Assembly: GCF_003432115.1 (NCBI RefSeq)
Contig: NZ_QWDC01000001.1
Span: 248,001 to 312,000, forward strand
Origin: Mucilaginibacter conchicola
GTDB lineage: Bacteria; Bacteroidota; Bacteroidia; Sphingobacteriales; Sphingobacteriaceae
Length of the DNA stretch: 64,000 bases
Direction of reading: 5' to 3'
In this document: positions 35,688 through 43,501 of the stretch, in pieces
Layout: each line of letters starts with the position of its first letter
Numbering within the stretch: position 1 is the first letter of the stretch
Position numbers and translations under genes: made by a program
Notes under the pieces: model-generated
The model's input: only the letters and a program-made list of their open reading frames with translations
What the model was told of the DNA's origin: nothing
Database searches by the model: none

Positions 35688-38057
35688 ATGTTTAAGAACT
35701 ATTTTAAAATTGCCTGGAGAAACATCAGTAAACGCAAAGGTTTCTCATTTTTAAATGTTGGTGGATTAGCATTAGGTATGGCAAGTTGCCTGCTGTTGCT
35801 GTTGTATGTGAGTTATCATTTAAATTACGACAAGCAGTTTAAAAATCTCGATAACATATTTCTTGTTGAAAATAACCAGCCCGGCGATGGTAAGGTTTAC
35901 ACCTTTTCGGCAACGCCAAGATTGGCTGCAGCCACCATCAAAACAGAAGTACCAGATGTTGTACGTGCTGTAAGAACCATTGATTATACCGGCGAAAGCT
36001 TGCTTACCTATAAAGACAGAAGTTTTAAAAAACGCGGTATGTTCACGGATGATGGCTTTTTCGATATTTTCTCATACCCGTTTGTGAAAGGCGATGCTAA
36101 AACCGCACTTAAGCTGCCTAACTCGATCGTACTAACTGAATCCGTTGCCAAAACCCTATTTGGCGATGAAGACCCGATGAATAAGATCATCAAGCGTAAC
36201 AATGCATCGCCATTGCAGGTTACAGGAGTTATTAAAGATGTACCGCCTAATGCAACCTTTCAGTTTGAAGTAATATTACCATGGGTTCTTTTTGAGGACG
36301 CTAACGACTGGGCAAAAAATGGCGGCTGGGGCAGCAACTTCGCGCGTACGGTTGTGCAGCTTAAAGATCCGTCAAAACTTAAAAGTGCTAATGCCATTAT
36401 GCAGCACATGGTTGAGCGCCATAATGATGGTAATAAGAACGAATTGTTCCTTTATCCTTTCGCCAAACTGCATTTATACAGCGAGTTTGTTGACGGTAAA
36501 GCAGTAGGTGGCATGATAAGCCAGATAAAACTGTTTGTTGCTTTGGCTATCTGCATATTGCTGGTTGCATGTGTAAACTTCATGAACCTAAGTACTGCCC
36601 GCTCTGAAGAGCGTGCTAAAGAAGTGGGTATCCGCAAGGCGATAGGTTCGGGGAGAGGCTCACTTATCAGTCAGTTTATTACAGAGTCAATCATCCTGTC
36701 ACTGGTGTCAGTAGGCATCGCAGTGGTGTTGGTGGTAATATCTTTGCCTTATTTTAACACCTTGCTGGGCATTAAATTGGTACTGCCTTATTCCGATCCG
36801 ATGGCTTGGGCAGCTTTGCTTGGCATTGGCGTGTTGACCGGATTACTTGCCGGTAGTTACCCGGCTTTCTACCTATCATCTTTTGAACCTATTAAAGTTT
36901 TAAAAGGCATGTTTAAAGGTGGTTCTTCTGCTTTATCGCTAAGAAAAATACTGGTTATTGTGCAGTTTGGCTTTGCGGTATTTTTAATCATCGCCACTAT
37001 ATGTATCTATCGCCAGATAAAATATGTGCAAGACAAACCTGTGGGGTTTGATAAGAATAATCTTGTTGAGATACCTATTGAGGGTGATCTGGAAAAAAAC
37101 GCAGATGTGTTGATCAATCAACTAAAAACATCAGGTAATATAACCGGCGGGAGTGTATTCTCTTCGAGTATTACCTCATCAGGAAGCAATACCTGGGGCT
37201 TAAGCTGGCCCGGTAAACGCGACGACCAAACCGTGCTTTTCGACGTATTTAGGGTAAGTAATGACTTCACTGCAACTGCGGGCGTTAAATTGCTGCAAGG
37301 CCGTGAGGTTTCATCAGCTAACCCGCTTGATACCGCCGGCAAAACCGCTATGGTAAATCAATCGGCAGTTAAGGTGATGAAGTTGAAAAATCCCATAGGT
37401 ACCGTTGTAAAATACGGCGACTCGGAAATGACCATAGTTGGCGTTTATGAAGATTTTGTTTGGGGATCACCTTACGAACAAACACGCCCAATGTTTACCC
37501 ATTTTAGCACCAAGTACGCCAATGTGATAGCCTTACGTTTGGCACCGGGCAGAAGCATAACGACCAATATTGAGGCAGTGAATAAAGCTTTGAAACAATT
37601 TAACCCTGCTTACCCGCCAACAGTAAATTTTGTTGACAGTGACTTTGCCAGGAAGTTTGCCAATGAAAAATTACTGGCCACGCTTGCAAATATCTTTGGT
37701 GGTTTAGCTATAGTGATATCATGCTTGGGTCTGTTCGGCTTGGCGGCTTATGCAGCGGAACAACGCATCAAAGAAATAGGCGTACGTAAAGTGTTAGGCG
37801 CAAGTGTGGCCAACCTTGCGGGTTTACTATCAAAAGATTTTTTAAAGCTGGTGGCTATTGCCATAGTGGTGGCTGTACCAATATCATTCTGGGCTATGAA
37901 CAAATGGTTGCAAAACTATCAGAACCGCATTACTTTAAGCTGGTGGATGTTTGTGCTGGCGGCGATAATAACCATAATTATAGCTGTAGCAACAGTGAAT
38001 TACCAGGCTATTAAAGCTGCACTGGCCAACCCGGTAAAAAGCTTAAGAAGCGAATAG
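35688..38057 (+). CDS. MacB/FtsX-type ABC permease P8 (subgroup II)
   Basis: A 789-residue permease. Subgroup II marks are present: KLHLYSEFVDGKAVGGMISQIKLF, then STARSEERAKEVGIRKAIGS, with E-E-R in place of E-K-R. The second periplasmic domain has LSWPGKRDDQ, so the shared motif is W-P-G-K here, as in P12 (W-P-G-Q). The C-terminal coupling block EQRIKEIGVRKVLGASVANLAGLL is intact. It follows the DUF4097 gene by only 33 bases, so the pair is clearly co-transcribed. It is the last gene of unit B; an octamer tandem repeat starts 5 bases after its stop codon. It ends ALANPVKSLRSE. Confidence 0.92.
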   Translation: MFKNYFKIAWRNISKRKGFSFLNVGGLALGMASCLLLLLYVSYHLNYDKQFKNLDNIFLVENNQPGDGKVYTFSATPRLAAATIKTEVPDVVRAVRTIDYTGESLLTYKDRSFKKRGMFTDDGFFDIFSYPFVKGDAKTALKLPNSIVLTESVAKTLFGDEDPMNKIIKRNNASPLQVTGVIKDVPPNATFQFEVILPWVLFEDANDWAKNGGWGSNFARTVVQLKDPSKLKSANAIMQHMVERHNDGNKNELFLYPFAKLHLYSEFVDGKAVGGMISQIKLFVALAICILLVACVNFMNLSTARSEERAKEVGIRKAIGSGRGSLISQFITESIILSLVSVGIAVVLVVISLPYFNTLLGIKLVLPYSDPMAWAALLGIGVLTGLLAGSYPAFYLSSFEPIKVLKGMFKGGSSALSLRKILVIVQFGFAVFLIIATICIYRQIKYVQDKPVGFDKNNLVEIPIEGDLEKNADVLINQLKTSGNITGGSVFSSSITSSGSNTWGLSWPGKRDDQTVLFDVFRVSNDFTATAGVKLLQGREVSSANPLDTAGKTAMVNQSAVKVMKLKNPIGTVVKYGDSEMTIVGVYEDFVWGSPYEQTRPMFTHFSTKYANVIALRLAPGRSITTNIEAVNKALKQFNPAYPPTVNFVDSDFARKFANEKLLATLANIFGGLAIVISCLGLFGLAAYAAEQRIKEIGVRKVLGASVANLAGLLSKDFLKLVAIAIVVAVPISFWAMNKWLQNYQNRITLSWWMFVLAAIITIIIAVATVNYQAIKAALANPVKSLRSE

Positions 38058-38061
38058 TTTT

Positions 38062-38165
38062 GGGTCATTGGGTCATTGGGTCATTAGGTCATTAGGTCAT
38101 TAGGTCATTAGGTCATTAGGTCATTAGGTCATTAGGTCATTAGGTCATTAGGTCATTAGGTCATT
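38062..38165 (+). repeat. Tandem octamer array, 13 units
   Basis: Three copies of GGGTCATT (38062-38085) followed by ten exact copies of AGGTCATT (38086-38165), without a spacer. This is an expanded form of the R1 word. It is entirely between genes, so changes in copy number would not shift a reading frame. It is the first part of the 425-base gap between P8 and P9. Confidence 0.95.
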
Positions 38166-38290
38166 AATGACAATTAGCTAACGATATGCTTGTTTCAAAT
38201 ATTTAGAAATAATGACTCAATGACATCGCAGCGTAATGACCCAATGACGCAGAGCAAATGACGGCGTAGCGTAATGGCTTAATGAATAAA
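38166..38290 (+). repeat. R1 mosaic, reversed words, after the octamer array
   Basis: Contains AATGACTCAATGAC, CGCAGCGTAATGACCC, CAATGACGCAG and GGCGTAGCGTAATGGC, the reverse complements of the R1 words. They could pair with the octamer array and form a very large hairpin. Confidence 0.6.
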
Positions 38291-38332
38291 ATAAATAAAG
38301 GTCGGGTGTTTAAACGCCTGACCTTTATTTAT
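38291..38332. terminator. Terminator at the end of unit B
   Basis: Perfect 13-base arms ATAAATAAAGGTC (38291-38303) and GACCTTTATTTAT (38320-38332) around a 16-base loop that can pair further. A/T-rich outer ends on both sides allow termination in both directions. Confidence 0.8.
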
Positions 38333-38345
38333 TTACAAGCTTTTT

Positions 38346-38468
38346 CGATACACTAATGATTAGTGTATCGAAACCGAACAATCACTGTACAATAGCGAAC
38401 ATATTCGCATGCGTAAAGCATATTTAACAACTTGGTTTACAGATACTTATTTGTTTGGTATTGTTTTT
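38346..38468 (+). promoter_or_regulatory. Palindrome, enhancer-like motif and sigma54-like promoter C (P9-P11)
   Basis: A perfect palindrome of 12-base arms with one central base (CGATACACTAAT / ATTAGTGTATCG, 38346-38370) overlaps the start of the 25-bp motif at 38364 (TGTATC, AACCGAACA, CTGT; then GCGAACA 21 bases after CCGAACA). TGGTAT is at 38456, 92 bases from the motif start, with TTTT at the conserved offset. The P9 ATG at 38483 is only 27 bases beyond TGGTAT, so the transcript would be almost leaderless. Confidence 0.65.
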
Positions 38469-38482
38469 CAATATAACCTGTT

Positions 38483-40897
38483 ATGATCAAGAATTACCTA
38501 ACCATTGCATGGAGAAGCCTTACCAAAAACAGGGTATTCTCATTCATAAATACATTCGGTTTGGCTATTGGCCTTGCCTGCTGCATGCTCATAAGCGGCT
38601 ACCTTTACCAGGAGCTTACCTACGATACTTACTCTGCCAACGCCGACCAGCTTTACCGCGTAAATTTAACCACGCTTGGTAACGGAACTTCTGATACGTA
38701 TCCGGTTGTCGATATTGCTGTAGGCGAGGGTATGAAAAACGCATTTCCCGAGATAGAGGCTGAAACGAGGTTAGCAAGCAACCAGCAGGTGTTTATTGAG
38801 AATGGCCCTAAGCAATTTAAGGAAACCAACATAGTACGTGCTGACGCCAATTTTCTGCAGGTATTTTCTATCCCGCTGATAGATGGCGATGCCAATAGCT
38901 GTTTAAAAGATCCGTCGTCGATGGTGGTAACCAAAGAGATGGCCAAAAAATACTTTGGTACTGTAAACGTAGTGGGCAAAAGCCTGCTGGTGGCAAAGCA
39001 GCCCTTTAAAATAACCGGGGTTATTGATAAAGTGCCGGACAACTCTCACTTCCATGCTGATGCTTTTTTGAGCATGATCACGTTTACGGCAAACGCCCGC
39101 CAAACCTGGAGCAATGTTAATTTCTACACCTATCTGCAACTGCGCAAAGGTGCCGATCCTAAAAAACTGGAAAAACAGTTTCCGCAGTTGGTTGCCAAAT
39201 ATGTAGTGCCCGAGATCCAAAACGATATGGGTATTAGCCTCGCAGAAGCACAAAAATCTGTAAACACGTTTCTGTTCACTTTGCAGCCAATTAAAGATAT
39301 ACACCTTTACTCGCACACCAAGTTTGAGAAAGAGGCAAATGGCGATATCAACTACGTGTACATATTTGGCGCGCTGGCTGCATTTATATTGGTTCTTGCA
39401 TGTATCAACTTTACCAACCTTTCTACCGCAGCATCTGCTAAGCGTTCAAAAGAAGTAGGTATCCGTAAAGTATTGGGGTCTTTAAAAAGCAGCCTGGTAT
39501 CACAATTTCTTACCGAGTCGGTATTACTAACCACACTGGCAATGGCATTTGCATTAGGCTTGGTTTACGTGTTGTTGCCATACTTTAACGATCTCTCCGG
39601 TAAGCAGATCACCATACGTTTTTACCTCAGTGCAACTGCAATCGTTGTAGAGCTGTTGGTGGCATTAGTAGTGGGTGTACTGGCAGGTATTTATCCGGCT
39701 TTCTTTATCTCATCATTCAAAATACTAAGCGTACTAAAAGGCAACGGAAGCAGCGATGTTAAGACCAGCCGCAGTATGCTGAGAAGTGGGTTGATCGTTT
39801 TTCAGTTTGCCATCTCAACCGGTTTTATCATCGCCACATTTGTAGTTTATCAGCAACTTAATTACATGCAGAATAAAAAACTGGGTTATGATAAAGAACA
39901 GGTATTGGTACTTAACGATACCTACACACTGCAAAACAACCTGGAACCTTTTAAGAACAAACTTTTACAGGATAACCGTGTGGTAAATGCAACCATATCG
40001 AGTGATGTACCTGTCAAAATAGCCGATGGTACGCAGATCTATCTCAAATCATCTGCAAGTGATAGCCAACACAGCGAGATCCATGCTAACATCTATCATA
40101 TTGATGAAACCTACCTGCCAACCATGGGTATGAAAATGGCAGCAGGCCGTAACTTTATGCCTGCATCCCCGGCAGATTCTGCAGGTGTTATTGTTAATGA
40201 AACCGCAGTTAAAGACCTCGGCATTACCGGCGATCCAATCGGCAGGACTATCGTACGCTCGGGCCAGCATGCCTTCAATATAGTTGGTGTGGTAAAAGAC
40301 TTCCATTACTCATCGGCTAAAGAAAAAATTGCGCCGCTGATGATGCTTTACGGCCACAGCAATGGCGCAATGATGGTAAAAGTTAAAGTGGCGGATGTAC
40401 ACGGACTTATTACTGATATGAAACAAACTTGGGACAGCTTTAACCCGGGCAGCCCGTTCAGCTATAACTTTCTTGATGACCAGTTTGCACATCTCTACGT
40501 TGCGGAAGGCCGTACGGGTAAAATATTTACCTCATTTGCGGTTTTGGCTGTCATTATCGCCAGTTTGGGATTGTTCGGCCTGTCGGCATTTTCTATCCGC
40601 CAAAGAGTTAAGGAGATAGGCATCCGCAAGGTGTTAGGCGCATCATCGGGCAGTATAACCGGTATGTTATCGGCGCAGTTTCTTAAATTGGTAGCGCTGG
40701 CCATCATCATAGCTATGCCTTTAACCTGGTTTGCCATGCATAAATGGTTGCAAGAGTTTGCTTATCGTATTGATATACAATGGTGGGTGTTTGCCGCAGC
40801 AGGGGCAATGGCGTTAGGCGTAGCCTTTATAACTGTGAGTTTCCAATCGGTTAAAGCCGCACTGGCCAATCCGGTAAAGAGTTTGCGTTCAGAATAA
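38483..40897 (+). CDS. MacB/FtsX-type ABC permease P9
   Basis: An 804-residue permease, first gene of unit C. Its first FtsX block is distinct: ACINFTNLSTAASAKRSKEVGIRKVLGSLKSSLVSQF, with N-F-T-N and T-A-A-S where most copies have N-F-M-N and T-A-R-S. So the arginine of the STARS word is lost. The stretch before the helix, PIKDIHLYSHTKFEKEANGDINYVYIF, groups it loosely with P1, P6 and P10. The second periplasmic domain lacks W-D-G-K. The last block starts IASLGLFGLSAFSIRQRVKEIGIRKVLGAS, with A-S-L for S-C-L. The start codon is placed at 38483 because the array-wide MIKNYLTIAW N-terminus begins there, even though the predicted promoter leaves nearly no leader. Confidence 0.91.
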   Translation: MIKNYLTIAWRSLTKNRVFSFINTFGLAIGLACCMLISGYLYQELTYDTYSANADQLYRVNLTTLGNGTSDTYPVVDIAVGEGMKNAFPEIEAETRLASNQQVFIENGPKQFKETNIVRADANFLQVFSIPLIDGDANSCLKDPSSMVVTKEMAKKYFGTVNVVGKSLLVAKQPFKITGVIDKVPDNSHFHADAFLSMITFTANARQTWSNVNFYTYLQLRKGADPKKLEKQFPQLVAKYVVPEIQNDMGISLAEAQKSVNTFLFTLQPIKDIHLYSHTKFEKEANGDINYVYIFGALAAFILVLACINFTNLSTAASAKRSKEVGIRKVLGSLKSSLVSQFLTESVLLTTLAMAFALGLVYVLLPYFNDLSGKQITIRFYLSATAIVVELLVALVVGVLAGIYPAFFISSFKILSVLKGNGSSDVKTSRSMLRSGLIVFQFAISTGFIIATFVVYQQLNYMQNKKLGYDKEQVLVLNDTYTLQNNLEPFKNKLLQDNRVVNATISSDVPVKIADGTQIYLKSSASDSQHSEIHANIYHIDETYLPTMGMKMAAGRNFMPASPADSAGVIVNETAVKDLGITGDPIGRTIVRSGQHAFNIVGVVKDFHYSSAKEKIAPLMMLYGHSNGAMMVKVKVADVHGLITDMKQTWDSFNPGSPFSYNFLDDQFAHLYVAEGRTGKIFTSFAVLAVIIASLGLFGLSAFSIRQRVKEIGIRKVLGASSGSITGMLSAQFLKLVALAIIIAMPLTWFAMHKWLQEFAYRIDIQWWVFAAAGAMALGVAFITVSFQSVKAALANPVKSLRSE

Positions 40898-40902
40898 TTA
40901 AC

Positions 40903-40975
40903 CGTCATTGGGTCATTGAGTCATTAGGTCATTCATGGAAATGGCAATGACTCAATGACGCGATGACTCAATGAC
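40903..40975 (+). repeat. R1 mosaic inverted repeat between P9 and P10
   Basis: GTCATTGAGTCATT at 40912-40925 pairs perfectly (14 bp) with AATGACTCAATGAC at 40946-40959; a second reversed copy follows. No promoter-like motif was seen, so P10 is probably read through. Confidence 0.7.
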
Positions 40976-40982
40976 ATAACCT

Positions 40983-43403
40983 ATGTTTAAAAACTATATT
41001 AAAACAGCTTTCAGAAATCTTACAAAGAACAAAGCTTTCACCATCATTAATGTGCTCGGCCTTGCCTTGGGCCTGTGCGTTTGCATGCTTATTGTGTTCT
41101 ACGTGGTTGATGAGTTAAGCTACGATAAATACAACACTAAGTTAGACCGCATTTATCGCGTAAACAACAACATTAAGTTCGCGGGCATGAACAGGCAGTT
41201 CGCGCAATCACCGGCGCCGCTTGCTGCTTCCTTTCAGACAAACTTTCCTGAGGTAGAAACTACCGCACGTATGCGCCAGTGGGGTTCATACAAAGTACGT
41301 AAAGGTGACCAGAATGTACATGAAGATCGCACTGTGTATGCAGACAACAGCCTGTTTGACATTTTCACTTTGCCAATGGTACAGGGCGATGCTAAAACAG
41401 CGCTGAAAGATCCCCGTACAGCGGTGATCACCGAAACCATCGCAAAAAAATATTTCAATACCGATAACGTGATCGGTAAAACCTTACTGCTGAACGATTC
41501 GCTTAATTACAAAGTAACTGGTGTAATAAAAGATATGCCAAAGCAATCGCACTTTAGATTTGATATTTTTCTTTCGATGATAACGCTCGAGGAAAGTAAG
41601 GAAGACACATGGCTAAGCAACAATTTCAATACTTATATTTTGCTTAAACCCGGTGCTAACGTAAAGAACCTTGAGAGCAAATTCCCTAACCTGGTTCGCA
41701 AAGAAGCCGGCGGTCAGTTAGAAGCAGGCATTAAAATGAGCTATGACGAGTTAGAAAAATCAGGCAATTTCTATCGTTTAGCCCTCGTGCCGCTGGCAGA
41801 TATCCACCTGCACTCTAACATCGTAGCCGAGTTGGAAGCCAACGGTAACATCCAGTACGTTTATATATTTTCAGCTATCGCGATATTTATCCTGCTAATA
41901 GCTTGCGTAAACTTCATGAACCTTTCTACCGCCCGTTCATCAAACCGTGCGCGCGAAGTGGGAGTAAGGAAAGTATTAGGCTCGTTACGTAAATACCTTA
42001 TAGCGCAATTCCTTTCAGAATCTATTATGGTGACTTTAATTGCAACCATTATAGCAGTTATTGGGGCTTATTTACTGCTGCCTTTCTTCAACCAAACATC
42101 TGGCAAGGAGTTGGCCATTACACAGCAAACGTTAGTGTGGTTGGTTCCATCATTAATTGTAGCGGTTGTAGTGATAGGGTGCCTGGCGGGTTCATATCCG
42201 GCATTTTTCCTGTCGGCTTTTCAGCCTATTGATGTACTGAAGGGCAAACTGGCATCGGGCTTTAAAGGCGGCTTTTTACGCAGCTTTTTGGTGGTTTTTC
42301 AGTTTGGTATTTCGATATTCCTTATCATCGGTACCATCGTTATCTATAACCAGCTTAAGTTTATCCAAAGTAAAGACCTTGGCTTTGGCCGCGATCATGT
42401 GGTGATGATCAAGAACACCGACGACCTGAACAATGCCAATGTACTTAAAGACGAACTGATGCGCTTACCAGGTGTTAAAAATGCAACCCTTACAGGCTTT
42501 ACCCCAACAGGCGGCTGGCGCAACAGTACTACCTTTTTTGCCAGCGAAGCTAAAGACACTAAAAACGCTTTAGCCACCCAAAACTGGGAAGTGGATGAAA
42601 ACTATATACCAACCATGGGTATGCATATCATAGCTGGTCGTAATTTTGAAAAAGGCCGCCTGGCCGATTCAACAGGGTTGGTTATCAATGAGGCTGCTGC
42701 CAAACAGCTTGGTTTTGCAGACCCTATAGGTAAAGAACTTTTTGCGCCAATGGACAACATGTTATCCAAAATGCGCCGAATGCACATTATTGGTGTAATG
42801 AAGGATTTTAACTTTAATTCGCTCCGCGAAAATGTTACGCCTGTGGTATTTTTACTGGGTAATAACAACGGGCAGCTTTCAGTACTGGTAAACACAGATG
42901 ACATGACAGGTCTGGTGCAACAAATGAAAAACAAGTGGCAGTCTGTTGCGCCCAATGTAGCCTTCGATTACTCATTTATGGATGAAGAATTTGATGCCTT
43001 GTACCGTACCGAGCAGCGCATGGGCAAGATATTTATCTCGTTCACTACTATGGCTATTATCATCGCCTGCCTGGGTTTATTCGGTTTGGCAGCTTATGCA
43101 GCAGAACAGCGTACAAAAGAGATCGGCATACGCAAAGTATTAGGCGCAAACGTATCAACCATTGTGGGCATGCTCTCAAAAGATTTTATAAAGCTGGTGG
43201 TTATTGCTATCGCGATAGCTGCGCCGCTGGCATGGCTATCAATGCAGGAATGGCTAAAAGGTTTTGCCTACCGTGATACTATCAAATGGTGGGTGGTTGC
43301 AGCAGCAGGGGCAGGAGCTATCATAATAGCTTTTGTAACCATTAGCTTCCAATCCATAAAAGCTGCGCTGGCTAACCCTGTTAAGAGCCTTAAAAACGAA
43401 TAA
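40983..43403 (+). CDS. MacB/FtsX-type ABC permease P10 (sister of P1)
   Basis: An 806-residue permease, clearly the closest relative of P1. Shared stretches run through the whole protein: FKNYIKTAFRNL, YVVDELSYDKYN, DIFTLPMVQGDAKTALKDP, MPKQSHFRFD, MSYDELEKSGNFYR, NIQYVYIFSAIAIFILLIACVNF and NRAREVGVRKVLGS. Around the second helix the DNA itself is near-identical to P1 (17966-18030 against 41848-41910), differing mainly at third codon positions. The C-terminal block EQRTKEIGIRKVLGANVSTIVGMLSKDF is also P1-like. It ends ALANPVKSLKNE. P1 lies in unit A and P10 in unit C, so the pair shows that a permease has been copied between differently controlled units. Confidence 0.93.
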   Translation: MFKNYIKTAFRNLTKNKAFTIINVLGLALGLCVCMLIVFYVVDELSYDKYNTKLDRIYRVNNNIKFAGMNRQFAQSPAPLAASFQTNFPEVETTARMRQWGSYKVRKGDQNVHEDRTVYADNSLFDIFTLPMVQGDAKTALKDPRTAVITETIAKKYFNTDNVIGKTLLLNDSLNYKVTGVIKDMPKQSHFRFDIFLSMITLEESKEDTWLSNNFNTYILLKPGANVKNLESKFPNLVRKEAGGQLEAGIKMSYDELEKSGNFYRLALVPLADIHLHSNIVAELEANGNIQYVYIFSAIAIFILLIACVNFMNLSTARSSNRAREVGVRKVLGSLRKYLIAQFLSESIMVTLIATIIAVIGAYLLLPFFNQTSGKELAITQQTLVWLVPSLIVAVVVIGCLAGSYPAFFLSAFQPIDVLKGKLASGFKGGFLRSFLVVFQFGISIFLIIGTIVIYNQLKFIQSKDLGFGRDHVVMIKNTDDLNNANVLKDELMRLPGVKNATLTGFTPTGGWRNSTTFFASEAKDTKNALATQNWEVDENYIPTMGMHIIAGRNFEKGRLADSTGLVINEAAAKQLGFADPIGKELFAPMDNMLSKMRRMHIIGVMKDFNFNSLRENVTPVVFLLGNNNGQLSVLVNTDDMTGLVQQMKNKWQSVAPNVAFDYSFMDEEFDALYRTEQRMGKIFISFTTMAIIIACLGLFGLAAYAAEQRTKEIGIRKVLGANVSTIVGMLSKDFIKLVVIAIAIAAPLAWLSMQEWLKGFAYRDTIKWWVVAAAGAGAIIIAFVTISFQSIKAALANPVKSLKNE

Positions 43404-43408
43404 AATAT

Positions 43409-43466
43409 TCATTGGGTCAATTGAGTCATTGGGTCATTATTTATCAAAATGACAATGACTTAATGG
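43409..43466 (+). repeat. R1 mosaic inverted repeat between P10 and P11
   Basis: Contains ATTGGGTCAATTGAGTCATT and GGGTCATT in direct orientation, then AATGACAATGACTTAATGG in reverse. Same R1 words as the other spacers of units C and D. Confidence 0.6.
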
Positions 43467-43501
43467 CCTCACTGACTTTGCGATACTAAACTACCCACAC
43501 T

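Noticed and set aside
38062..38165. CRISPR-like repeat array
   Set aside because: The units are 8 bp, directly joined, with no unique spacers and no cas genes nearby; it is a simple tandem repeat.
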